In this document: positions 1 through 8,106 of the stretch, one piece after another
Numbering within the stretch: the stretch's first letter is position 1
Layout of the letters: every line of letters starts with the position of its first letter
Origin: Rossellomorea aquimaris
GTDB lineage: Bacteria; Bacillota; Bacilli; Bacillales; Bacillaceae_B
Reading direction: 5' to 3'
Assembly (NCBI RefSeq): GCF_003315075.1
Contig: NZ_QNRJ01000013.1
Location: 49,642-84,552, forward strand
Length of the DNA: 34,911 nucleotides
Made by a program: the position numbers and the translations under genes
Notes under the pieces: model-generated
Told to the model about the DNA's origin: nothing
Databases searched by the model: none
The model's input: only the letters and a program-made list of their open reading frames with translations

Positions 1-94
1 GGTCATAAGCTAAATTGGCCAAGAAGGCAAAGAACGCCTTCCCAGCCAATTCATCTTATGCTTTTCGGGGCTGAGCGAGCCGCCTCCGCTTTTG
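1..94 (-). repeat. Structured intergenic repeat-like element downstream of yqgT
   Basis: Three nested inverted pairs are visible: CATAAG (4-9) with CTTATG (55-60), AATTGGC (13-19) with GCCAATT (45-51), and AAGGC (24-28) with GCCTT (36-40). They make one long hairpin with small internal loops. Next to it (61-94) is a GC-rich block with a short GGCT/AGCC pairing. Read on the minus strand, the GC-rich block follows the yqgT stop directly and the hairpin comes last, without a T-run. I recall similar GC-rich blocks followed by a CATAAG-type hairpin recurring in Bacillaceae genomes. It could be a transcribed structured RNA or a DNA-level repeat. The left end may lie outside the window. Confidence 0.5.
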
Positions 95-1288
95 TTAGTA
101 CCATCGATAGATTGATACAAGGAAGATTCCGAGCATGTCTTGGTAGATTTCGTTGAATTGTGAGAGGGGCAGAGGATTTATTCCTTTTCCTAACTCGATG
201 GTAAATCCCGCTTTCTTGAAATCTTTAATGAACCAATCCTTGTAACCCGCGTAGCTATCTATATACCTGACAGATTCATACCCGCTTACTCTGTTAAAAT
301 CTTCTGAAAGCCTAGAAGCTTCCGGCGGCTCCAAGCCCTCGTAGCCCCAGTAGAATTCCTTCCCTTGAGTGTGGAGGGCAAGCAGCCGGTCGAACTTTTC
401 CTGTCGGGCCAGTTTTGCCATAGCCACTGCTTCAGGTTCTGAAAGAGGCTTATATCCTGGGAAATCTCTCGGAGCTGGTGCTTTTTCTTCTTTTCTTTCT
501 TTCTCTTCCTCCCATTTGGCAGGGAATTGGTTATTCAGGTCTACTCCTCTTATATTTGCTTTCCAGCCAGTAAAGTCGGAACTTCCCCGATTGATTTCGA
601 TTAATTCTTTTCGCTTGCTTTTCGGCGGGCCATTCAAGACGAGGTCTACCCCATCCGGATTAACCATAGGTACAAACGATATCGTCACCAACCCATATAT
701 AGGAAGGGTTTGAATTCCTCTCATGAGATTTCCATTCGTTAACGATAATAAATAGTCATTTATGAACGTCATTAGGATGGAAGTGGTTATCCATTCATTT
801 GCATGAAAAGATGCATTTATTTGAATCTTTTTCTTTCCTGTTCCAACTCTCATTTCAATGAGATCTTTACCAAGGACACTTTCACCGACCGAGTTTAATT
901 TGATGAACGGATAGACCTCTTTTAATTTTTTCACATCTTCTTCGAATGTTCCTGAGCTATAGGCTTGTTTCCCATTGACTATCGGATATACCACTCTTGC
1001 TGGTAGAAAGATGATTGACCCTATTTGTAAACGGTTAGGATTAACTCCTTCGTTCAGGAGGAGTAAAGCGTCCACTCCTATATTCCGCTGCTCGGCAAGC
1101 GTCCAAAAGGAATCGCCTTTATTTATGGTATGGCTTTCTTTTCTGAATCCAGGGAGTTCTATCTCTGTCCCAATCTTCAATCCATTCGGATCAACGGAAG
1201 GGTTCGAATCAATGATTAATTGGATCGGAATATAAAACAGCTGGCTATAGTACCAAAGAGAATCGCCATTACGAACATTCACTTTCAT
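95..1288 (-). CDS. yqgT: Gamma-D-glutamyl-meso-diaminopimelate endopeptidase, LysM + M14
   Basis: Predicted peptidoglycan stem-peptide hydrolase of the gamma-D-glutamyl-L-diamino acid endopeptidase I type. Two LysM wall-binding domains occupy about residues 2-47 and 53-97, each with the GDS..W start and a closing I..LP. A zinc carboxypeptidase (M14) domain fills residues 110-397. Candidate zinc ligands are H162 and E165 in FHANEW and H306 in ALHTQG; the general base is probably E365 in FTIELGKG. A charged Glu/Lys/Pro insert lies at 258-275. No signal peptide is seen, as expected for a LysM-first member of this group acting in sporulating or lysing cells. The start has a good site (GGGAGG, 8 bases upstream). 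It is monocistronic, behind the yqgS terminator. The function is confident by family; substrate specificity is inferred. Confidence 0.9.
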   Translation of the reverse strand: MKVNVRNGDSLWYYSQLFYIPIQLIIDSNPSVDPNGLKIGTEIELPGFRKESHTINKGDSFWTLAEQRNIGVDALLLLNEGVNPNRLQIGSIIFLPARVVYPIVNGKQAYSSGTFEEDVKKLKEVYPFIKLNSVGESVLGKDLIEMRVGTGKKKIQINASFHANEWITTSILMTFINDYLLSLTNGNLMRGIQTLPIYGLVTISFVPMVNPDGVDLVLNGPPKSKRKELIEINRGSSDFTGWKANIRGVDLNNQFPAKWEEEKERKEEKAPAPRDFPGYKPLSEPEAVAMAKLARQEKFDRLLALHTQGKEFYWGYEGLEPPEASRLSEDFNRVSGYESVRYIDSYAGYKDWFIKDFKKAGFTIELGKGINPLPLSQFNEIYQDMLGIFLVSIYRWY

Positions 1289-1350
1289 GAAGGAACCTCC
1301 CTATACATACGTCCTTACTTACATGTATGAACGGTTCTATAATTCATGAC

Positions 1351-1380
1351 AAAAAAAGCTTGCGAATCTCTTCGCAAGCT
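1351..1380 (-). terminator. Rho-independent terminator of yqgS
   Basis: A perfect 10-bp stem (1357-1366 with 1371-1380) closes a TCTC loop and is followed on the minus strand by a T-run (A-run at 1351-1357). It lies just after the yqgS stop codon. Confidence 0.93.
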
Positions 1381-1389
1381 CTGTCTTAC

Positions 1390-3258
1390 TTATTCATCTT
1401 GGTCTTCGTTTTCACCATAAAAGCGGAGAAGGTCTCCATTAATGATCTTATCGGAGTATTCCAGCTCCTCATTTACACGCTCTTTGTATGGCTCACAGTA
1501 TTTCATATCCGTTGTTTCTTCGGATTCTTTATTCCAGCACTTTTCACCTGCAAAAACATAATCCTTCGTGATGAATCGACCGTCACGCAGAATGGCCAGA
1601 TCTTCTTTCTGACTGGAGAACATATCAGAACCGAACTGGATATCCTCCTTCGTGTCGATTCCTAAAAGATGCAGAATCGTTGGTTTTAAATCAATTTGCC
1701 CGGAAACTTTAGAAATGGTTTTTCCATCCTGTCCAGGAACATGAATGATTAAAGGAACCTCTTGAAGCTGTGTACTTACAACTGGTGTGACTTCTTTACC
1801 AAGATATTGGCTCATGGCCTTATTATGATTTTCGGAAATGCCGTAGTGATCTCCGTACATCACGATAACAGAGTTTTCATATAAACCCGATTCCTTTAAG
1901 TCTGTAATGAAGTTCTTTACAGCTTCATCCATGTAACGGACCGTTTGGAAATAACGATTGACCGTACCGTCATTGGATGTGTAAGGATCGATAAGCTTAT
2001 CCTCTTCATCCAGTGTAAATGGATAATGGTTCGTCAGTGTGATCATCTTCGTACTGAAAGGTTGAGGCATCTCTTTCATATGCTCAACAGATTGCTCAAA
2101 GAACGGAATATCCTTCATACCCCAGTTAACAGAATTTTCTTCCGTTACCTCATAGTCGGGTATAGAATAGAAACGCTCATATCCTAAGGAATCATACATA
2201 ATGTCACGATTCCAGAAGCTTTTATTATTTGCATGCATAGTGGTTGTATAGTATCCATTTTCTCCAAGCTTTTCCGTCATGGATTCAAACTCATTACCTG
2301 AATGAGTGAAGAATACCGCCCCCCTGTTCAATGGGTAAAGGGAATTATCGAGTAAAAACTCGGAATCAGACGTTTTCCCTTGTTGAGTCTGATGGTAGAA
2401 ATTATCGAAGTAATAGCTTTCTCCAATAAAGTCATTCAGGAAAGGTGTAATTTCCTGACCATTCATTTCGCTATTAATGACAAAGTTCTGTAGTGATTCA
2501 AGTGATAAGATGATCAAGTTCTTGTCCTTTGCCACACCAAACATTTCTTTATCAGGTTCGATGTAACTTGCGCGAACATAGTTATCAATATCCGCTAATT
2601 CACTGCCGTCAGCCATGGCTCGTTGAGCGGAAGACTTTGATTGTAAGAAAATATCATACACATGGTAATTATACGTTCCAATATTCTTCACTAACATTTC
2701 ACGATCGAACGTTCTTGTCAGCAGCTGAGGTCGTTCCGATTCTGCCAAGCCAAGGTTAAAGAAAACGAGGGCCGTGGCGACCAGGAAATACGCACGTCGA
2801 TTGGCTCTGCTGTAGTTTTGCAGAGAGAACCAAGTTGGCTTTAACTTGATGATCAGAATTAACACAATGACATCTGTAAAATAGAATAAATCCTTCCAGC
2901 TCATAATGGCGCTGGCACTCGTACCTAAATCAGAGAAATTGCTTGTTTGAAACAGGACGGGGAGTGTCAAAAAGTCATCAAAGAATCGATAGAAAACAAC
3001 GTTTCCATATAGGATAAATGAAAGAACGAAGCTTGCAGCGATAATATAGCGGGTGCGAGACTTATCCTTCTTAAGAAGTAATCCTACTCCGAAGATAAAA
3101 AGTAAGAAACTTAGTGGGTTGATGAAGAGTATAAGTTCTTGGAGTGTATTTTCTATCTTTATATCAAAACTAGTTTTATAGACAATGTACGTTTTAACCC
3201 AAAGGAGCAATGCAGCGATGATAATAAGAGAAGCCTTTGGTGTCTTTTTCAAATTCAT
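1390..3258 (-). CDS. yqgS: Lipoteichoic acid synthase (LtaS family)
   Basis: Polyglycerolphosphate LTA synthase of 622 residues. It transfers glycerol-phosphate from phosphatidylglycerol to the growing chain on the outer membrane face. Five membrane helices fill about residues 10-175, then an extracellular sulfatase-fold domain. Key residues fit the family: E254 in SLESLQNF, the catalytic T296 in GKTSDSEF, H411 in TNHYPF, and D470/H471 in YGDHYG, which bind Mn and the substrate. AMA at 215-217 resembles the signal-peptidase site that releases the LtaS ectodomain. The site GGAGG lies 7 bases before ATG. A sigma-A-type promoter lies at 3361-3389 and a terminator at 1351-1380, so it is monocistronic. 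Synteny suggests the B. subtilis yqgS paralogue rather than the main ltaS. Confidence 0.93.
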   Translation of the reverse strand: MNLKKTPKASLIIIAALLLWVKTYIVYKTSFDIKIENTLQELILFINPLSFLLFIFGVGLLLKKDKSRTRYIIAASFVLSFILYGNVVFYRFFDDFLTLPVLFQTSNFSDLGTSASAIMSWKDLFYFTDVIVLILIIKLKPTWFSLQNYSRANRRAYFLVATALVFFNLGLAESERPQLLTRTFDREMLVKNIGTYNYHVYDIFLQSKSSAQRAMADGSELADIDNYVRASYIEPDKEMFGVAKDKNLIILSLESLQNFVINSEMNGQEITPFLNDFIGESYYFDNFYHQTQQGKTSDSEFLLDNSLYPLNRGAVFFTHSGNEFESMTEKLGENGYYTTTMHANNKSFWNRDIMYDSLGYERFYSIPDYEVTEENSVNWGMKDIPFFEQSVEHMKEMPQPFSTKMITLTNHYPFTLDEEDKLIDPYTSNDGTVNRYFQTVRYMDEAVKNFITDLKESGLYENSVIVMYGDHYGISENHNKAMSQYLGKEVTPVVSTQLQEVPLIIHVPGQDGKTISKVSGQIDLKPTILHLLGIDTKEDIQFGSDMFSSQKEDLAILRDGRFITKDYVFAGEKCWNKESEETTDMKYCEPYKERVNEELEYSDKIINGDLLRFYGENEDQDE

Positions 3259-3556
3259 TTAATCAACCTCCTTGCTACAAACGGTTCCTTCGTATGTAAC
3301 AAATTCATGTAATATTTGTAATGGAAAAATCAGGTAATCTCGGACGTGCAACCTTGACCTATCTTAATACTTTTTTTACAAAACGTCAAACTTCACTTCA
3401 CATCAATCATGTATAATTATTATTTAAGTCTTATTCTCTTACCCATACTATTAGACGATTGAAACCGTTGAAAGTTTCAAAATAACTATATTTTTTAAAA
3501 ACGGTTCCTTCGTCCCTGAGTCATAAAGACTAGTCGTGACTTTAGTAGAATCACAG
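3259..3556. other. Intergenic region with ltaS leader and 15-bp direct repeat
   Basis: No gene seen. It holds the yqgS promoter and a leader of about 95 bases. A 15-base direct repeat, AAACGGTTCCTTCGT, occurs at 3279-3293 and 3499-3513. A TTGAAAC/GTTTCAA inverted repeat lies at 3459-3480. The shorter core AACGGTTC also occurs at 1330-1337, upstream of yqgT. Confidence 0.6.
3361..3389 (-). promoter_or_regulatory. Sigma-A-type promoter of yqgS
   Basis: On the minus strand, TTGACG (3384-3389) is separated by exactly 17 bases from TAAGAT (3361-3366). This leaves a 5' leader of about 95 bases before the yqgS ATG. Confidence 0.75.
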
Positions 3557-3592
3557 AAAAAAAAAGAACCCTCCTTCACAGGAAAGTTCTTT
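3557..3592 (-). terminator. Terminator of the yqgQ-glcK operon
   Basis: AAAGAAC (3563-3569) pairs with GTTCTTT (3586-3592), with an inner TCCT/AGGA pair. The stem is followed on the minus strand by about nine T (A-run 3557-3565). It lies just after glcK. Confidence 0.85.
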
Positions 3593-3619
3593 CTCCACTG
3601 ATTATGCAACTTTATTTCA

Positions 3620-4588
3620 TCAGATCTTATTCTTTACCAACCAGGCTGCACCGATCACACCGGCGTCATTTCCTAGTGTAGCGATGCTCAAATTAGTTGA
3701 AGTACGGACGGTAGGGAATGAAAATTGCTTGAAATATTTCACGACCGGGGTCAATAAGATTTCACCCGCTTTGGAAACTCCCCCACCAATGACGATCTTT
3801 TCAGGATTCAGGGCATTCCCTAAATTCGCGAGGGACAACCCTAAATAGAAGGCTAATTGATCAATGACTTCAAGGGCAAGTTCATCCTGTTCTCTGGCTG
3901 CATCAAAAATATCCTTTGCACTGACTGTTCCATGGGATTCTCTTATCCCTAAGAGGACAGACGTTTTCGTTGTCGCATCCAGTTTTTCATTTGCGAGACG
4001 AACGACTCCAGTAGCAGAAGCAACCGTTTCCAAACAACCGGTCTTTCCACAGTTACACTGGAACCCACCTTCAGGAACAACGGTAATATGCCCGATTTCA
4101 CCACCTGCACCTTTCACCCCGTGCACGATATCTCCATTGGTTATGACTCCCCCACCAACACCTGTTCCAAGGGTCACACAGACGATATCCTTCGCTCCGT
4201 CTCCTGCACCTTTCCACATTTCACCCAGTGCTGCACAGTTTGCATCATTATCAATAACGGCTGATAAACCTGATTCCATTTCAAGTAAATCTTTTAATGG
4301 CGTATTTTTGTCCCAGCCTAAATTAACGGCTTCGTAAATAATCCCTTTCGCCATATCGACAGGTCCCGGCGCACCCATTCCGATTCCGACCAGTTTATCT
4401 TTTGATTGATCTAAGTCTTCAAGCTTCTTATCAATCGCTTTAGCAATATCTACAATAATATTTTTGCCGTTCTCTGATTTATCAGTAGGGATTTCCCATT
4501 TATGTAAGAGCTCACCGTACTTATTCAAGAACGCGATTTTTGTCGTCGTTCCTCCTAAATCTACACCAACCAACCATTTTTCTGTCAT
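3620..4588 (-). CDS. glcK: Glucokinase, ROK family
   Basis: ATP-dependent phosphorylation of glucose to glucose 6-phosphate. The 322-residue length matches B. subtilis GlcK closely. The ROK phosphate-binding motif DLGGTTTK lies at residues 10-17, the sugar-binding and catalytic segment DNDANCA at 113-119, EIGH at 164-167, and the ROK zinc cluster C178, C180, C185 in CNCGKTGC. I chose the ATG at 4588 because AGGTGA sits 6 bases upstream; a GTG at 4597 would add three residues and overlap the yqgQ stop. Either way the gene is coupled to yqgQ in a two-gene operon. PTS-independent glucose (for example from disaccharides) is the likely substrate pool; that part is inference. Confidence 0.93.
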   Translation of the reverse strand: MTEKWLVGVDLGGTTTKIAFLNKYGELLHKWEIPTDKSENGKNIIVDIAKAIDKKLEDLDQSKDKLVGIGMGAPGPVDMAKGIIYEAVNLGWDKNTPLKDLLEMESGLSAVIDNDANCAALGEMWKGAGDGAKDIVCVTLGTGVGGGVITNGDIVHGVKGAGGEIGHITVVPEGGFQCNCGKTGCLETVASATGVVRLANEKLDATTKTSVLLGIRESHGTVSAKDIFDAAREQDELALEVIDQLAFYLGLSLANLGNALNPEKIVIGGGVSKAGEILLTPVVKYFKQFSFPTVRTSTNLSIATLGNDAGVIGAAWLVKNKI

Positions 4589-4593
4589 CTTTA

Positions 4594-4800
4594 TCACCTG
4601 TCCTGTTTTTCTTTTTCAATTTCTATTTCATGTCGCAACAAAAACAAAGCTGTTTGAAAATCCCGCGTTTCGATCAGCTGGGATTGATAAAGTTCTATTA
4701 GTTCGCCTTCCATTAGTTGCAGGTCAGAAAGACGATGCCCAACATAGATAATGGTTCCATAACTTTTTAATAACTGTTGGATATCATAAATCGTTTTCAT
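4594..4800 (-). CDS. yqgQ: YqgQ family small conserved protein
   Basis: Small protein of about 68 residues, always found just ahead of glcK in Bacillus as I recall. It is helical and charged, with no membrane segment or signal peptide; the family function is unknown. The start at 4800 ([11 protein letters not shown]) is preferred: it matches the remembered start of B. subtilis YqgQ, and AGGGTG lies 6 bases upstream. An upstream ATG at 4824 would add eight residues. The stop at 4594 lies immediately before glcK, so the two are probably translationally coupled. A well-formed sigma-A promoter at 4834-4862 drives both. Confidence 0.85.
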   Translation of the reverse strand: MKTIYDIQQLLKSYGTIIYVGHRLSDLQLMEGELIELYQSQLIETRDFQTALFLLRHEIEIEKEKQDR

Positions 4801-4833
4801 ATCATACACCCTGCTTTCTATCATTCACATTAA

Positions 4834-4862
4834 AGTATAAGTGAAAATCCCCATCTTCTCAA
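4834..4862 (-). promoter_or_regulatory. Sigma-A-type promoter of yqgQ-glcK
   Basis: On the minus strand, TTGAGA (4857-4862), a 17-base spacer, then TATACT (4834-4839). It gives a short leader before yqgQ. Confidence 0.8.
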
Positions 4863-4957
4863 TACGCAGCTATCAAATATCCTTTCTAGGTTCTTTTCAA
4901 GAAGGTTGTTGTTATATTACAAAGATGAGCTATGACTTTGTCAACCAGAGTGTGCTG

Positions 4958-5076
4958 GATGGTGAGGGGAACTGCTCCGCTTTCCGCGGACGTTCGGCCG
5001 AGCCTCCTCAGCTTCGCTTCCGGGGTCTCGGCACGCCCGTACTTCCGCAGGAGTCTACGCAGTTCCCCTCACCATC
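4958..5076 (+). repeat. Palindromic Bacillaceae repeat, copy A
   Basis: Perfect 18-bp outer arms (4958-4975 with 5059-5076) enclose an inner stem GCCGAG (4997-5002)/CTCGGC (5027-5032) and an apical stem AGC (5010-5012)/GCT (5016-5018) with a TTC loop. Shared signature blocks are TTTCCGCGG, GAGCCTCCTC and GGGGTCTC. Copies B and C have the same blocks but different, still self-complementary arms. I recall such elements being abundant in Bacillaceae intergenic DNA. Confidence 0.85.
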
Positions 5077-5390
5077 TTTAATAGGTTTTTCATGACAGAG
5101 TTTAATAGTGAGAGAAACAATTATAATGAAAACAGCCTTTCTAAGAATTTGGTTACGACTTTCCAAACCCTGGGGCATGATTAGCAATCGAGAAAATAGC
5201 CTTCCAATGTTCCACCAAATTATATATATCTTCGTTTTCATTTGGTGTTAAAACCCACCTTGTAGTGTTTTTGTATTGTAGGAAGTTTCTTTTTATGAAC
5301 AAACTTTTTACAATATGAGCTATTTTTGTGATTGCTTCTCAATATTTATAGACAGTTAGAATGTAGTAGCACAGAGTGGATTGTAGCGGA

Positions 5391-5487
5391 AGGCACTTGA
5401 CTCCTGCGGGAAATAGAGGAAAAGTCGAGACCCCACAGGGCGAAGCCCGAGGAGGCTCGACTTCCTCCCCGCGGAAAGCAAGTGCCT
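5391..5487 (-). repeat. Palindromic Bacillaceae repeat, copy B (inverted)
   Basis: Same family as copy A but on the opposite strand. The outer arms are AGGCACTTG (5391-5399) and CAAGTGCCT (5479-5487). The inner stem is AAGTCGAG (5422-5429)/CTCGACTT (5456-5463). The apical stem is GGGC (5438-5441)/GCCC (5445-5448) with a GAA loop. Arm sequences differ from copy A yet remain perfectly paired. Confidence 0.85.
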
Positions 5488-5572
5488 GGAGCGGAAAGAA
5501 ACGGTCAATATTTTGTTCGCAAATCACTGATACAAGAAAAAATTATGAACAGAGCCTATCTAAATAACAAAC

Positions 5573-5613
5573 AAAAAAAGACTTCCTTAATGGAATATTC
5601 AATAAGGAAATCT
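5573..5613 (-). terminator. Terminator of the SpoVAF-like gene
   Basis: An 11-bp stem (5579-5589 with 5603-5613, one G-T pair) is followed on the minus strand by seven T. It lies just after the stop of the SpoVAF-like gene. Confidence 0.85.
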
Positions 5614-5625
5614 CTTCAACTTATA

Positions 5626-7086
5626 TTAACGATCGGGATCTTTCGGGTGTAAGAACCGTGGTCGTCTGTTTTTTAAGGGCATAGGCGAACGCAGGAATAC
5701 GTCCCGGAATGCTCTCAAGTTAAACGGAATAAATGGCCACATATACGGAATATCAAAGGAATTCATTCTTGAAAGCATGATAATCCATAGCAGGATACCC
5801 ACCACAAATCCGTACACCCCGAATAATGCAGTACAGATCAATAAGAAGATCCTGACTAACCGGTTGGCTAAGCTCATCTCATAGCTTGGCGTTGCAAAGG
5901 TCCCGATTGCTGCAATGGCCAGGTAAAGGATGACTTCATTTATTAAGAGCCCCACTTCCACCGCCACCTGTCCAATCATTAACGCAGCAACGAGACCAAG
6001 GGCCGTGGCTAACGAAGAAGGGGTATGAATGGCTGCCATCCTCAGAATATCGATTCCGATTTCAATGATTAAAAATTGGAGGAACAACGGTACTTCCCCT
6101 ACATCATTTGGCCCCACATAACTCATTGCTTCCGGCAATAGTTCAGGATGAATGGCAAATAAATAATAAAACGGCAGTAAGAAAATCGAACACCACACAG
6201 CGATAAACCTGACAAAGCGTAAGTAAGCTCCAACTGAAGGCTTATTTCTATATTCTTCTGCATGCTGGAGGTGATGCCAAAAAGTTGTCGGTGTAATCAA
6301 GACACTCGGTGAACCGTCCACCATAATAATGACGTGTCCTTCATATAAGTGCGCAGCTGCTGTATCCGGCCTTTCCGTATAACGGACCATGGGATATGGA
6401 TTCCAGTGGCGCCCGGCAATAAACTCTTCCAGCGTCTTCTCTCCCATGGGAAGACCATCTGTGTCGATCTTCGATAGGGCATCTTTGATTTTATGGACTA
6501 AATTTGGATCGGCAATGTCTTCAATATAGCTGACGACTATATCGGTTTTGGATCTTCTCCCAATTTGCATATATTCCATTCGAAGCGAAGGATCGCGAAC
6601 TCTCCTTCTTGTTAGAGCTGTATTGAACACAATCGTCTCGACATACCCGTCCCTGGAACCCCTCACCACCCGTTCGATATCTGGTTCCTGCGGTCCTCTG
6701 ACTGGATACGTTCTTGCATCAATCATAATGACCTTGTCAATACCATCCACCACAAGGGCTGTGGGACCTGCCAATACTAAATCGATCACTTGGTTCAGAT
6801 CATCTACTTGCTCGATCTCTATGTAAGGAATGTACGTCTTCAATAATTTTTCTAACGTGTCTTCTTCTAATTGTTCAGGACTAAGTCCTGACAAAAGCTT
6901 CATCAGATAATGCATAATATCATCTTTAACAAAGCCATCCACTAAAAACATCGCCATTTTTCTCTCAGCATACTCCAAATCCAATTGAATGACATCAAAG
7001 CTTTTGTCTACTGCTAAGGTATCCCTTAGATAATTGGTGTTTTCTTCAATCTGAGTAGAGACAGGCTTTTTCTTTTGATTTGTCAT
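5626..7086 (-). CDS. GerA-family spore germination protein, SpoVAF-like
   Basis: Membrane protein of 486 residues of the GerA/SpoVAF family, which acts in the inner spore membrane during germination ion release. A cytoplasmic N-terminal part (about 1-285) carries family blocks NTALTRRRVRDP (155-166), SYIEDIAD (186-193) and MVRYTERPD (233-241). About four to five helices follow at 292-440, and the C-terminus ends basic. Those blocks and the length resemble SpoVAF (about 490 residues) more than the A subunits of nutrient receptors. No B or C receptor subunit and no spoVA genes are adjacent, so it is an orphan with its own terminator. ATG follows GGGAGTG by 7 bases. A forespore sigma-G promoter is expected but I could not place one. 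SpoVAF-like versus another GerA subgroup remains open. Confidence 0.82.
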   Translation of the reverse strand: MTNQKKKPVSTQIEENTNYLRDTLAVDKSFDVIQLDLEYAERKMAMFLVDGFVKDDIMHYLMKLLSGLSPEQLEEDTLEKLLKTYIPYIEIEQVDDLNQVIDLVLAGPTALVVDGIDKVIMIDARTYPVRGPQEPDIERVVRGSRDGYVETIVFNTALTRRRVRDPSLRMEYMQIGRRSKTDIVVSYIEDIADPNLVHKIKDALSKIDTDGLPMGEKTLEEFIAGRHWNPYPMVRYTERPDTAAAHLYEGHVIIMVDGSPSVLITPTTFWHHLQHAEEYRNKPSVGAYLRFVRFIAVWCSIFLLPFYYLFAIHPELLPEAMSYVGPNDVGEVPLFLQFLIIEIGIDILRMAAIHTPSSLATALGLVAALMIGQVAVEVGLLINEVILYLAIAAIGTFATPSYEMSLANRLVRIFLLICTALFGVYGFVVGILLWIIMLSRMNSFDIPYMWPFIPFNLRAFRDVFLRSPMPLKNRRPRFLHPKDPDR

Positions 7087-7227
7087 TAGCCTTCACTCCC
7101 AATACCTTTACATGAATTTCCATCTTTACCATCCTAGACAAAGCAACTAGAAAACATACATCCTATCATATTGATATCATGCGCTTCATACTATTTACTA
7201 AATGGACATACTAATGGAGTGAACGAA

Positions 7228-8106
7228 ATGAAGCAAAGACTAAAAGAAGCCATGCCCTTTCTTGTCATCATGTGCATTGTTGCTCTTGGGATTCAATATG
7301 TTTACAAGCCCCAAACGGAGGAAAGCATTATTTTTTTCCCGATAAATGAACATGTTTCCTATGAATCTGCCACTACCATTCTGATGCTTCAACCCGAGAA
7401 GAAAAATGATCATTATGAGGTGAACTGGAAGGTATCTTCAAAGCTTGATACACCTGCCTATTTACGTCAGGATGTGGGCTTTTTATTTATGAACGGAAGA
7501 CTAAAAGGGCTCATGAATGAATGGGAACAGGACACCGATCAAATTGTTGAGGAATCAACCATAAAGGGAAAAGAAAGTAGTCTGCTTCAAGCTGTGTCTT
7601 TCCACTATTCTGAAATTCATGAAACGGAAACAGATTTTACGAGTGCACAAAAAATGTCAGAAGATACACTGTATGTGATTGATTCGAATTTCAGCCCATT
7701 AAATGCCTTCCGACAACCCGGTACAGATGCAGAAAAAGAATGGAAAAACATACTGGACAAAGTGACTTCCCAACAGCTGGACTATCAATGGGAAAACGCA
7801 ATCGCAGCCATGAAAATCCCTACGGAAGACTATACATCCTTTCCATTAACTCAACTCCCTAAATTAGAAGATCAACCTTTGGAAGGATTTACCGAGCAAG
7901 AATGGGAACGTGTTATAGGAAACCTATGGGAAGGACTTTATAAAAACTATTATTTAGGAATTAAAAAAGAGGATGGCTCTGTCATTGAGTCGATAGACAG
8001 TTCCATCCCACTTATATTAGTGAAAAAAGATCGAAAGGAAGTTCTCGTGTTACTGATTGATAAAAATGGAGAAGCTTCTTTACTTAAACAACAGATTTCC
8101 ATTTAA
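7228..8106 (+). CDS. Membrane-anchored protein of unknown function
   Basis: A 292-residue protein I do not recognise. A short basic start (MKQRLKEA) is followed by one hydrophobic segment at about 9-24, then a long hydrophilic region, so it looks like a signal anchor with an extracytoplasmic domain. No cysteine lipobox or enzyme motif is visible. The ATG at 7228 is chosen over an in-frame ATG at 7171 because GGAG lies 9 bases upstream and the hydrophobic segment then sits at the N-terminus. It is divergent from the SpoVAF-like gene (about 140 bases between starts) and convergent with gluP; the two stop codons overlap at 8104-8105. A sporulation role is possible from the neighbour but unproven. 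Confidence 0.75.
   Translation: MKQRLKEAMPFLVIMCIVALGIQYVYKPQTEESIIFFPINEHVSYESATTILMLQPEKKNDHYEVNWKVSSKLDTPAYLRQDVGFLFMNGRLKGLMNEWEQDTDQIVEESTIKGKESSLLQAVSFHYSEIHETETDFTSAQKMSEDTLYVIDSNFSPLNAFRQPGTDAEKEWKNILDKVTSQQLDYQWENAIAAMKIPTEDYTSFPLTQLPKLEDQPLEGFTEQEWERVIGNLWEGLYKNYYLGIKKEDGSVIESIDSSIPLILVKKDRKEVLVLLIDKNGEASLLKQQISI

Larger units (their letters stand above)
4863..5572. other. Gene-poor stretch holding two palindromic repeats
   Basis: No intact gene is supported. It contains two copies of one palindromic repeat in opposite orientation (4958-5076 and 5391-5487). Between them a frame without ATG (5153-5338, minus) may be a decayed gene. The remaining 5488-5572 and 4863-4957 show nothing recognisable. 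Confidence 0.6.

Noticed and set aside
5008..5241. A 77-codon minus-strand reading frame over repeat copy A.
   Set aside because: It runs through the palindromic repeat, has no good ribosome site and no recognisable protein; treated as chance.
7160..7227. CATACTA-like -10 for a forespore sigma factor upstream of the 7228 gene.
   Set aside because: No convincing -35 lies 17-18 bases upstream; the region is AT-rich, so such a match is expected by chance.
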